Source of the DNA: Archangium lipolyticum
GTDB lineage: Bacteria; Myxococcota; Myxococcia; Myxococcales; Myxococcaceae
Reading direction: 5' to 3'
Assembly: GCF_024623785.1 (NCBI RefSeq)
Contig: NZ_JANKBZ010000006.1
Coordinates: 418,356 to 482,355, forward strand
Length of the DNA stretch: 64,000 bases
This document shows, piece by piece, positions 27,139 through 34,462 of this stretch (positions are counted from its first letter, which is position 1; every line of letters starts with the position of its first letter). The notes under the pieces were generated by a model that worked only from the letters and a program-made list of their open reading frames with translations, was not told where the DNA came from and searched no databases. Position numbers and translations under genes: made by a program.

Positions 27139-27591
27139 TCATACGCCCAGCACGCGCTGGAGCGCCTCGGCCTGCCGCCGCCCTTCGGGCTCCGTCTCCA
27201 GGAGTGCCTTGACCACATGCCCGCGCGCGCGCTCCGGTTCCGTCTTCGCCAGAGCCATCGCCATGCAGAGGTTGGCGCGTGGGTGCTCCGGGTGAGCCGC
27301 CAATACGGGGGCCAGGACACGCACCGCCCGAGCATCCTCCTCTTGCTCCAGGTACAGCATCGACAGGTCGCACGCGGGCCCCGGCTCGCCCGGCGCCTGG
27401 GCATGGGCCCGTTCCAACAACGCCCGTGCCTGACCGCGCTCCCCCGCCAGGTCCAGTGCCCGCGCCAGCCCGTGCATCACCTCCACCGATCCGGGCGAGG
27501 CCCGCAGGGCCGCCTCCAGCAGCCTGCGCCCCTCCTCCACGTCTCCCGCCTCCAGCCGGGCCATTCCCTCCTGGTACTCGCGCTCTCCCAC
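27139..27591 (-). CDS. tetratricopeptide-repeat protein
   Basis: 150 residues from GTG 27591, preceded by GGGAGG at 7 bases; upstream Met codons lack such support. The whole protein is built of TPR helices: YQEGMARLEAGDVEEGRRLLEAAL, VMHGLARALDLAGERGQARALLERA (broken by turns) and later AHPEHPRANLCMAMALAKT. It should be a soluble scaffold that binds another protein. It has no signal peptide. It is divergent from the phospholipase-like gene, about 100 bases apart. Confidence 0.75.
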   Translation of the reverse strand: MGEREYQEGMARLEAGDVEEGRRLLEAALRASPGSVEVMHGLARALDLAGERGQARALLERAHAQAPGEPGPACDLSMLYLEQEEDARAVRVLAPVLAAHPEHPRANLCMAMALAKTEPERARGHVVKALLETEPEGRRQAEALQRVLGV

Positions 27592-27688
27592 GGTGGTTCC
27601 TCCCTCTTGTGCGGTGCGGCAAGCGCCCACGCGCAACTGCGCACCCACCTTTTACGAGAATAGAGAAAAGCCCTCTCCCCCGACCCCC

Positions 27689-28279
27689 ATGATCATCCGA
27701 AATGATCGCGCCCCCCTTCACCGTCCGCTGACGTCCCGTCCCGGGCCATCCGCTCCCCGCCAGCCCGCCACCACGCCCGAGCCTCCGCGCCAACCGCGCG
27801 ACACCTTCACCGCGAGTGCGTCGGCGGTGCAGCGCACGGCGAAGGTCGCGGCGGCGCCCGCGGGTGACCATGGCAAGCTGATGCGGGACTACCTCACCGG
27901 TGCCCGTCCCCCGCCCGCGGACTTCGCGAAGGTGATGGGCTATACGCCCAACACCCTCCAGACCAAACACGGGACGCGGATGCAGGACCCGTACGGCTCC
28001 GCTTCCGCGCCTGGAAAGGTCGGCCCGGACAAGGAGTTCGACCCCGCGGCCAAGACCCACGATTACGGCTACGACCTGCTGCGGTACTACGATCGCAAGG
28101 GCACGCCGCTCGGACCGGACGCGCGCAAGGCCGCGGACGCGCTCTTCCGGGAAGACCTCTTCCACTACGCCAACGACCAGAAGGGGCTGGGAGACCGCTG
28201 GAAGTACCGGACCTGGGCGCAGATCTACGCCACCGCGGTGGAGCTGAACTCCCGCGTCCAGGGCTACGGCCCTCCGTAA
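27689..28279 (+). CDS. phospholipase A2-like protein (parvoviral/prokaryotic PLA2 pattern)
   Basis: 196 residues from ATG 27689. A disordered Pro/Arg-rich N-terminus of about 60 residues precedes a domain with the PLA2 catalytic pair in AAKTHDYGYDLL (His-Asp, about residue 130). A preceding Gly/Pro-rich loop (SASAPGKVGPDKEFD) is in the position of a calcium loop, and a later DALFREDLFHYA helix with Asp completes the pattern. The spacing D..A...HD..Y....G.....D resembles the PLA2 domain of parvovirus VP1 and related bacterial proteins. There is no signal peptide or Cys-rich framework. Catalysis is inferred from motif order only. Possible uses are predation, toxin delivery or phage-like release. 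Confidence 0.6.
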   Translation: MIIRNDRAPLHRPLTSRPGPSAPRQPATTPEPPRQPRDTFTASASAVQRTAKVAAAPAGDHGKLMRDYLTGARPPPADFAKVMGYTPNTLQTKHGTRMQDPYGSASAPGKVGPDKEFDPAAKTHDYGYDLLRYYDRKGTPLGPDARKAADALFREDLFHYANDQKGLGDRWKYRTWAQIYATAVELNSRVQGYGPP

Positions 28280-28309
28280 CCGGGTGGGACGCGCCGGCGC
28301 CGGCCAGAC

Positions 28310-28939
28310 CTATCCTCGAGGCTCCGCCCCATCCTGCTCGACGAGTTGCAGCCGGCCCACCACCGCGCCGGGCGCGAGAATGGTTCCGGGGGACAGGACG
28401 GCATTGGCGCCGATGCGCACCCCATCCCCGAGCAACGCACCGAATTTGGTGCAACCCGTGCTGATCTGCTGTCCGTTGATGCGGACGCGGATGGTCTTGT
28501 CGGTCCGCTCGTTCCAGTGATTGGCGATCACGGAGCCGGCTTCCAGGTTGACACTCCGGCCGATGATGCTGTCGCCGACGAAGTTGAAGTGGGCGAGCAC
28601 CGATTGGCTCGAGACGATGCTGGTCTTGAGCTCACACCCCGGGCCTACCGTGACATGGGGGCCCAGGATGACGCCTCCACGCAGGTAGGCATGGGCGGCG
28701 ATGAAGCAGCCTTCGCGGATCAGTGCCGGAGCCTTGAGAATGGCTCCATCCTCCACCCGGGCGGAGCGGTGGATGTAGACGCCCGCCCGGTCCTCGTAAT
28801 CCTTCGAGTCCAGCAGCTGGAGGAACCGCGGAAGCACCAGGGGTAGCTTCGCCACGAGATTCCAGGGCGCGTCTTCCAACGGAAGGAGCGGGAACTCTTC
28901 TCGCAGGCCGGGGACGTAGTTCGTCAGGAGGAGGCGCAT
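28310..28939 (-). CDS. left-handed beta-helix (hexapeptide) protein, GlmU/LpxA-like
   Basis: 209 residues. Hexad repeats of the [LIV]-G-x-x-x-x type run from about residue 50 to the end (VYIHRSARVEDGAILKAP, GCFIAAHAYLRG, VILGPHVTVGPG). A segment LAHFNFVGDSIIG and SVIANHWNE resembles the acetyltransferase domain of GlmU-type sugar nucleotidyltransferases. No nucleotidyltransferase domain is present. A role as an acyl- or acetyltransferase on sugar or amino-sugar substrates is likely; the acceptor is unknown. It is convergent with the PLA2-like gene, 30 bases apart. Confidence 0.75.
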   Translation of the reverse strand: MRLLLTNYVPGLREEFPLLPLEDAPWNLVAKLPLVLPRFLQLLDSKDYEDRAGVYIHRSARVEDGAILKAPALIREGCFIAAHAYLRGGVILGPHVTVGPGCELKTSIVSSQSVLAHFNFVGDSIIGRSVNLEAGSVIANHWNERTDKTIRVRINGQQISTGCTKFGALLGDGVRIGANAVLSPGTILAPGAVVGRLQLVEQDGAEPRG

Positions 28940-28970
28940 GGAAGGGGCGCATTCTACAGCGAGGAGCGCT

Positions 28971-29666
28971 TCATGCGCCCTGCGGAGAGACGGGCTGTGC
29001 CTCCACGTCGGGTTGCCGCGCCGGGCGCGTCTGGTGGATCCACCACTCCCCGGCGGCCATCGTCACGAGCCAACCCGACCAGAAGGTCACCCCGATGAGC
29101 TGGGTCGGCGTCAGCGACGTGGCCACGATGCCCACCGCGTAGAAGATGCGAATCGTCGCGACGCCCAGGCCGATGGAGAAGCTGCGGATCATCCACTCGC
29201 GGTGCTGGGCGAACTCACGCCTGCGCGCCGAGAGATAGGCCCTGATCGTGAAGAGGATCATCAGGGCGCCGAAGACGATGCTCGGCACCAGCTCGACGGT
29301 TCCGGCCATGCCGTGCGTATACGCCATGGTCCCCCCCGAGATGGCGGCGCTGAAGCTCAAGAGGATGAAGGCCCGGCCCACCCAGCGGTGCACCCGCGGT
29401 CGGCGGGCCCGGAAGGTCTTGTTGAACTGCAGCACCCCCATCACCATGTAGAGGGTGCCGCCCAACCGGTGGAGCATGTTCTGGATGGGCCACTCGAACT
29501 GCTTGGGGATCATCTCGGTGGCGATCTGGCTCCCGTAGAGCACCACCATGACCTGATCGTAGAACGCCGCGGGGAGGACATACGGAGAGAGCGCGCTGAA
29601 GATGCCCAGGAAGGCGAGATAGAAGATGACGTAGCGGCCCGTCCTGGCGATTTTCGTGTGCGGCAT
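28971..29666 (-). CDS. DUF2306-type multi-pass membrane protein
   Basis: 231 residues from ATG 29666, with CGGAGGACAC directly upstream deciding this start over 29840. Six to seven hydrophobic helices are visible. Conserved-looking histidines and arginines sit at helix ends (PIQNMLHRLGGTLYM, PRVHRWVGRAF, EFAQHREWMIRSF). This HxxxG/HR pattern is characteristic of DUF2306 inner-membrane proteins and suggests haem or quinone binding, though no function is established. It follows the VOC-protein gene by 76 bases on the same strand. Confidence 0.75.
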   Translation of the reverse strand: MPHTKIARTGRYVIFYLAFLGIFSALSPYVLPAAFYDQVMVVLYGSQIATEMIPKQFEWPIQNMLHRLGGTLYMVMGVLQFNKTFRARRPRVHRWVGRAFILLSFSAAISGGTMAYTHGMAGTVELVPSIVFGALMILFTIRAYLSARRREFAQHREWMIRSFSIGLGVATIRIFYAVGIVATSLTPTQLIGVTFWSGWLVTMAAGEWWIHQTRPARQPDVEAQPVSPQGA

Positions 29667-29742
29667 GTGTCCTCCGGAGGCGCAGTACACACCCATCCTC
29701 CTCCCGCCGCCAAGCCCCCCGCGGAGCCCCTCACTCCGACGC

Positions 29743-30159
29743 TCAGGAGGGCGAAGCCACTGCTCCCGAGGGGCCGTGGTGCACCGCCTCGATGTTGTTG
29801 CCGTCCGGGTCCAACACGAACGCGCCGTAGTAGTGAGCATGGTAGTGCGGCCGCTCTCCAGGCGCGCCGTTGTCCTTCGCCCCGGCCTTCAGCGCCGCCC
29901 GGTGGAACGCGTCCACCGCCGCCCGGTCCCTGGCGGTGAAGGCCACGTGGCGGGGTGAGGCGGGCGTCTTCACCTCGATGATCCAGAGGATGCTCTTGCC
30001 GGGAGGGCCGAACGCGCACATCCGCCGGCCGGGGAACTCCGGATCCCACGTCGCGGTCAGATCCGGCCCGAGGCTGTAGCCCAGGGGCTCGAGCACGGCC
30101 GCGTAGAACGCCTTCGAAGTGGGGTAGTCCGTTGCGTAGAAGCTCAGGTGGTCGATCAT
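29743..30159 (-). CDS. VOC-superfamily (glyoxalase/dioxygenase fold) protein
   Basis: 138 residues with the two beta-alpha-beta-beta-beta modules of the vicinal oxygen chelate fold. The N-terminal MIDHLSFYATDY and SPRHVAFTA supply His ligands, and FVLDPDGNNIEAVHHG is the classic C-terminal strand with a Glu ligand. Metal-dependent small-molecule chemistry such as glyoxalase-like isomerisation or resistance-protein function is possible, but the substrate is not predictable. It precedes the DUF2306 gene on the same strand. Confidence 0.85.
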   Translation of the reverse strand: MIDHLSFYATDYPTSKAFYAAVLEPLGYSLGPDLTATWDPEFPGRRMCAFGPPGKSILWIIEVKTPASPRHVAFTARDRAAVDAFHRAALKAGAKDNGAPGERPHYHAHYYGAFVLDPDGNNIEAVHHGPSGAVASPS

Positions 30160-30424
30160 GGTGGCGGCGTCATACCAGAAGGCTTCGGACGCGCATTGAC
30201 CGTGTGCACGCCAGACACGGGTTCACTCCCACCTCTGGGATGACCTCGCGGTAGCTCACGGCGATATGCCATTGGCTCGCATCCACAGCGCGCCTGTCAT
30301 TGCTCCAGATTTCTCATCATTTGGAATGACCTCATTGCATGGGGCCCCCCTTGCTCCATGTTCAATCTTGAAATATTGGATATCCAGCAATCACATCAAT
30401 TCGGTATTTCCAGGAGGAGTCCGG

Positions 30425-32098
30425 ATGCTCCAACGCACCCTCATTGCCCTCGCCGTGTGCGGCGCGACCGCCTGCACACCGGTCGATGGCCCACCCGGCG
30501 AGCAGTCCGACGTGCGGCCCGGTCAGGCGAAACAGGCCGTCGAGCCGCTCGACACCCCCTCCGAGGAGAACGCCATCCGGTTCCTCGAGCAGGCCACCTT
30601 CGGCCCGCGCCTCGCCAATGGCGTGAGTCCCCTGCCCCTCGACACCGTGGAGCGCGTGCGCTCCGTCGGCATCACGCAGTCCATCACCGACCAGCTCAAC
30701 GCCACCCGCTCCACGTTCGACGGCACGACGACGAGCAAGGACCTGGGCTCGCAGTTCTTCACCCACGCCGTCACGGGGAAGGATCAACTCCGGCTGCGCG
30801 TGGCGTTCGCGCTGAGCCAGATCTTCGTCGTCTCGCAGAGTGGCATCCCCGACTTCCAGTCCACACCCGAGTCGGAGCCCAAGGTCGCGATGGCGGGGTA
30901 CCTCAACCTGCTGTCCACGCAGGCCTTCGGCAACTTCCGCCAGCTGCTGGAGACGGTCACCCTCCATCCGGCCATGGGGAACTACCTCGACATGGTGAAC
31001 AACCGGGCGTTCAACACGTCCGGCAAGCCCATCGAGCCGAACGAGAACTACGCGCGGGAGATGCTCCAGCTCTTCACCCTGGGCCTCTTCAAGCTGAACG
31101 AGGACGGCACCGAGAAGGTCGACGCCACGGGTGCGCCCATCCCCGCGTACACCGAGGCCCAGGTCCAGGCCTTCGCACGCGCCCTCTCCGGGTGGACCTA
31201 TGGCAATGCGGCCGGGTGCCCGACCGTGGGCCGCAACAACACGGCCAACTTCACGCTGCCGATGATTGGCTGCGACGTGAACCATGACACCACCTCGAAG
31301 ACGCTCCTCCGGGGCGCGGTGACGACCGCGGGCGGGAGCGCCACGCTCCACCTCAAGGAGGCGCTCGACAACGTCTTCGCCGACCCGAACCTCCCGCCGT
31401 TCATCTGCAAGCAGCTCATCCAGCACCTCGTCACCAGCAACCCGACGCCCGCGTACGTCCAGCGGGTGGTGAACGTCTTCAAGAACAATGGCTCGGGCGT
31501 GCGCGGAGACCTGCGCGCGGTGGTGCGCAAGATTCTCGAGGACGACGAGGCGCGCGGCCCGCAAGCGCCGCTGGGACAGTACGCCACCTATGGGCACCTC
31601 CGGCCGCCCGCGCTGTACATCACCTCGCTCGTCCGGTGGTTGAACGGGACGCTCGACACGGCGGAGGGCAAGGATCCGGGCGCGAAGCTCAACGCGTGGA
31701 GCCGCGCGCTCGGCCAGTACGTGCCCCGGCCGCCCTCGGTCTTCAGCTACTACCCGCCCAACGCACCGGCGCCCGGTGCGAGCGGACTGCTCGGCCCCGA
31801 GTTCGCCATCCTCGACACCGCGACGGTCGCCGCGCGCGCCAACGTCGTGCACGAGCTGCTCTTCTCGACCGCCCCCGCCACCGCGGGCGTCATCGTCAAC
31901 CTGGACACGCTCCCGTCCGACCCGAACGACCTGGTCCTCTGGCTCAGCCGTTACTGGCTGCACGACACGATGTCCTCGGAGCTCCAGCTCGCCATCTACG
32001 GCGCCATCACCGACACGCGCGCCAGCACCGTGGCCCAGAAGAAGAAGCTCGCCGTCTACCTCACGTCGCTCTCCCCCGAATTCCAGATCCAGAGGTGA
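30425..32098 (+). CDS. DUF1800 lipoprotein
   Basis: 557 residues from ATG 30425, which has AGGAGG eight bases upstream. The signal MLQRTLIALAVCGATAC ends in a lipobox, so the protein is lipid-anchored. The DUF1800 domain covers most of the rest: FLEQATFGP near the start, LRLRVAFALSQIFVVS, NENYAREMLQLFTLGL, then LLRGAV, KQLIQHLVTSNPTP and FSYYPPNAP. This family is nearly always encoded next to a DUF1501 protein, and so it is here, with 4 bases between them. The function of the pair is unknown; both are exported. The upstream 30300-30420 is AT-richer than average and probably holds the promoter. Confidence 0.88.
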   Translation: MLQRTLIALAVCGATACTPVDGPPGEQSDVRPGQAKQAVEPLDTPSEENAIRFLEQATFGPRLANGVSPLPLDTVERVRSVGITQSITDQLNATRSTFDGTTTSKDLGSQFFTHAVTGKDQLRLRVAFALSQIFVVSQSGIPDFQSTPESEPKVAMAGYLNLLSTQAFGNFRQLLETVTLHPAMGNYLDMVNNRAFNTSGKPIEPNENYAREMLQLFTLGLFKLNEDGTEKVDATGAPIPAYTEAQVQAFARALSGWTYGNAAGCPTVGRNNTANFTLPMIGCDVNHDTTSKTLLRGAVTTAGGSATLHLKEALDNVFADPNLPPFICKQLIQHLVTSNPTPAYVQRVVNVFKNNGSGVRGDLRAVVRKILEDDEARGPQAPLGQYATYGHLRPPALYITSLVRWLNGTLDTAEGKDPGAKLNAWSRALGQYVPRPPSVFSYYPPNAPAPGASGLLGPEFAILDTATVAARANVVHELLFSTAPATAGVIVNLDTLPSDPNDLVLWLSRYWLHDTMSSELQLAIYGAITDTRASTVAQKKKLAVYLTSLSPEFQIQR

Positions 32099-32102
32099 AC
32101 CC

Positions 32103-33647
32103 ATGTCCATGTCACGACGCCAGTTCCTCCGCGGCGCCTCCAGCACCCTGGGTTTCCTCGGAGCGGCCGCGACGCTTCCCCAGTGGATCAGCCAGGCGCA
32201 CGCCTCCACCCTCACCGGTTACGCGGGCTACCGCGCGGCGGTGTGTGTCTTCCTCCTGGGTGGCAATGACAGCAACAACGTCCTGGTCCCCCTGACCGCG
32301 GGACCCTATGAGCAGTACCGTCAGGCCCGGCCCAGCCTGGCACACACCCTGGACGAGCTGCGGGTCATCAACCCCATCGGGAAGGCCGCCGGCTCGTTCG
32401 GCCTGCACCCCGCGCTCACGAAGCTCCAGGCGCTCTTCGAGCAGGAGCGGGCCGCCTTCGTGTGCAACGTGGGGCCGCTCGTCCTGCCGATGCGCAAGAC
32501 CGACTACACGTCGAGCGCGGTGGCCCGGCCGGACAACCTGTTCTCGCACAGCGACCAGCAGGATGCCTGGGCGAGCGCCATCGCCAACCCCACCACCGCC
32601 GCGTTGCCGTTGGCGCTCATCGGCAAGGTCACCGGGTGGGGCGGCCGGACCGCGGACAAGATCGCCAACCTGAACCCGGGCGAGTACCCCGAGGTGGTCT
32701 CGTTCGGGGGCAGGTCGCTCTTCGCCGCGGGCGGGACGCGGCAGCCCATGATGGTGGCCTCGAGCGGTTCGCTGTCGTTCCGGACGACGGGCAACGCCAA
32801 CTTCGACGCCCTCACGAAGGAGTCGCTCTCCAAGGTGTTGGCCCTCGACAACGGCGCCGCCCTCGAGGAGGCCTACGGCACGGTCTTCAGCACGGCGAAG
32901 ACCTTCGCCACCTCGCGGACCGCCGCGCGCGAGGCCGCCTGGAATGCGCTCCCGCAGGTGACGCGCGAGAAGATCGACGCCCTGTTCGTGCCTCCCACCA
33001 CCGGGAGCTCGGGCTGGACGCTGCACACCCAGCTCTATCAGGTCCTCCGGGACCTGGTGGCGGGAGCGATGGACACGGCGGGCGGCGGGCTCGGCCTCAA
33101 GCGTCAGGTGTTCTCGGTGGGCTTCGGCAGCTTCGATACCCACGTGGGCCAGGACACGACCCATAACTCCCTGCTCACGCAGCTCGACTTCGCGCTCGAC
33201 GCCTTCCACCAGGCCATGGCCCTGCTCAAGGCGGAAGCGGTCTTCGGTTCGACTCCCCCGCAGGCCACGCTCTTCACGATGAGCGATTTCGGCCGGACGC
33301 TGGTGGAGAACTCCGACAAGGGGACGGATCACGGCTGGGGGAGCCACATGCTCGTGCTCGGGGACCGCGTCCTGGGGCGCCGGCTCTATGGCACCTTCCC
33401 CAACCTGGACATGTCGAACGGCGCGGCCAACAACCTCGACAGCATCGACAGCCGGGGGCGCTGGATTCCCACGCTGACGGTGGAGCAGTACGCCTACACC
33501 CTGGCGTACTGGCTGGGCCTGTCGACCACCGCGGAGCGTGACTACGTGTTCCCGAACTTCGCGGGCTATCTCGCCGCGGCGACCGCGAACGGCTTCCCCA
33601 CGCTCGCGCGGACGGCCCGGATCGGTTTCATGATGCCGGACGCGTAG
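32103..33647 (+). CDS. DUF1501 protein with Tat signal
   Basis: 514 residues. The N-terminus MSMSRRQFLRGASS is a twin-arginine signal, so the protein is exported folded, possibly with a metal. The DUF1501 domain resembles the alkaline-phosphatase/sulfatase fold: VCVFLLGGNDSNNVLVPL near the start, SDQQDAWAS, VFSVGFGSFDTHVGQ, and the late ATLFTMSDFGRTL plus KGTDHGWGSHMLVLG with possible metal-binding Asp and His. GAGGTGA precedes ATG 32103. It forms an operon with the DUF1800 gene and ends at a strong hairpin (33655-33692). Confidence 0.9.
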   Translation: MSMSRRQFLRGASSTLGFLGAAATLPQWISQAHASTLTGYAGYRAAVCVFLLGGNDSNNVLVPLTAGPYEQYRQARPSLAHTLDELRVINPIGKAAGSFGLHPALTKLQALFEQERAAFVCNVGPLVLPMRKTDYTSSAVARPDNLFSHSDQQDAWASAIANPTTAALPLALIGKVTGWGGRTADKIANLNPGEYPEVVSFGGRSLFAAGGTRQPMMVASSGSLSFRTTGNANFDALTKESLSKVLALDNGAALEEAYGTVFSTAKTFATSRTAAREAAWNALPQVTREKIDALFVPPTTGSSGWTLHTQLYQVLRDLVAGAMDTAGGGLGLKRQVFSVGFGSFDTHVGQDTTHNSLLTQLDFALDAFHQAMALLKAEAVFGSTPPQATLFTMSDFGRTLVENSDKGTDHGWGSHMLVLGDRVLGRRLYGTFPNLDMSNGAANNLDSIDSRGRWIPTLTVEQYAYTLAYWLGLSTTAERDYVFPNFAGYLAAATANGFPTLARTARIGFMMPDA

Positions 33648-33654
33648 GCGCCAC

Positions 33655-33692
33655 GGCCCCCGCCGCCGCGCACCCCATGCGCGGCGGGGGCC
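33655..33692. terminator. bidirectional hairpin between convergent operons
   Basis: GGCCCCCGCCG plus CGCGCA on the left pairs with TGCGCGGCGGGGGCC on the right. This gives a stem of about 15 pairs with a small bulge and a 4-base loop, centred between the DUF1501 stop and the stop of the leftward immunity gene. Confidence 0.7.
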
Positions 33693-33727
33693 ACTGAGCT
33701 CGGAACCCCGCTTCCCGCGGAAGACGG

Positions 33728-34462
33728 TCACACCTGCGGCACGGTCGGCGGCTGGACAACCGGACGGAACAGTCCCGTTTCCGCCAGCAGTTCCTGGACG
33801 CGTCGTGCCAGTGCCACGTGCTCGGGGTTGCTGGGAGTGAGTCGCTCAGGGGTGAGGATGACGAGCGTGCCCTTGTCTTCTACCGGCTCCACCCGCACGG
33901 GCGCGGGCAAGGCTGGCACCTGCCCACGCGCATGCGAGAAGTACGTCATCCACCCCAGAAAGCAGCCAATCCGACTGCCGCCAGAGAGCTGGTCCCACAG
34001 TCCATCCGCCGTCGCCAGGGCCCACTCCGGCTCCCAGGCCAGCGCCATGGCACGCATGACGCCGGCCAGCACGGGAGCACGGATCATGCGCTCACTCCCC
34101 AAAGGCTCCGAAGGGAAGAAAAGCCGAACACGATTCGGAGCAACCTCGGCGTCCCCTCCACAATTGAGCAGAACCATCCCCCCCTGCTCCTGCCCCACGT
34201 GTCCCGTCCACGCGCCAAATGAAAAACCGTCCGGGCCGGCCTGATACTTCTTCTTCCCGAAGAAGCGCAGGAAGGTCTCATGCGTGGGCTCGAATCCGAG
34301 TTGAAGCGCCTTCCGGGTGGAGTTGTTCTGCTCGAACCAGTGCGCATAGCTCGGATGGCACTCAGCCATCAGCCGGAAGAACGTCGCCGCGCGTCGTGCA
34401 CAGTCCTCGGCCAATTCCGGCCGGCTCCCCCAGTATGCTCCTGCTGAATAGGCCTCACTCAT
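33728..34462 (-). CDS. Imm52-like immunity protein (partner of the Tox-REase-5 toxin)
   Basis: 244 residues. An early helical segment (ELAEDCARRAATFFRLMAE) is followed by FEPTHETFLRFFGKKK and a beta-rich half with FSFGAWTGH, GMVLLNCGG and GWMTYFSHARG. These match the pattern of immunity protein 52, the family normally found beside Tox-REase-5 toxins. Its start overlaps the toxin stop by 8 bases, which ties production of the antidote to the toxin. It should act in the cytoplasm to neutralise the nuclease domain received from siblings. Confidence 0.72.
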   Translation of the reverse strand: MSEAYSAGAYWGSRPELAEDCARRAATFFRLMAECHPSYAHWFEQNNSTRKALQLGFEPTHETFLRFFGKKKYQAGPDGFSFGAWTGHVGQEQGGMVLLNCGGDAEVAPNRVRLFFPSEPLGSERMIRAPVLAGVMRAMALAWEPEWALATADGLWDQLSGGSRIGCFLGWMTYFSHARGQVPALPAPVRVEPVEDKGTLVILTPERLTPSNPEHVALARRVQELLAETGLFRPVVQPPTVPQV

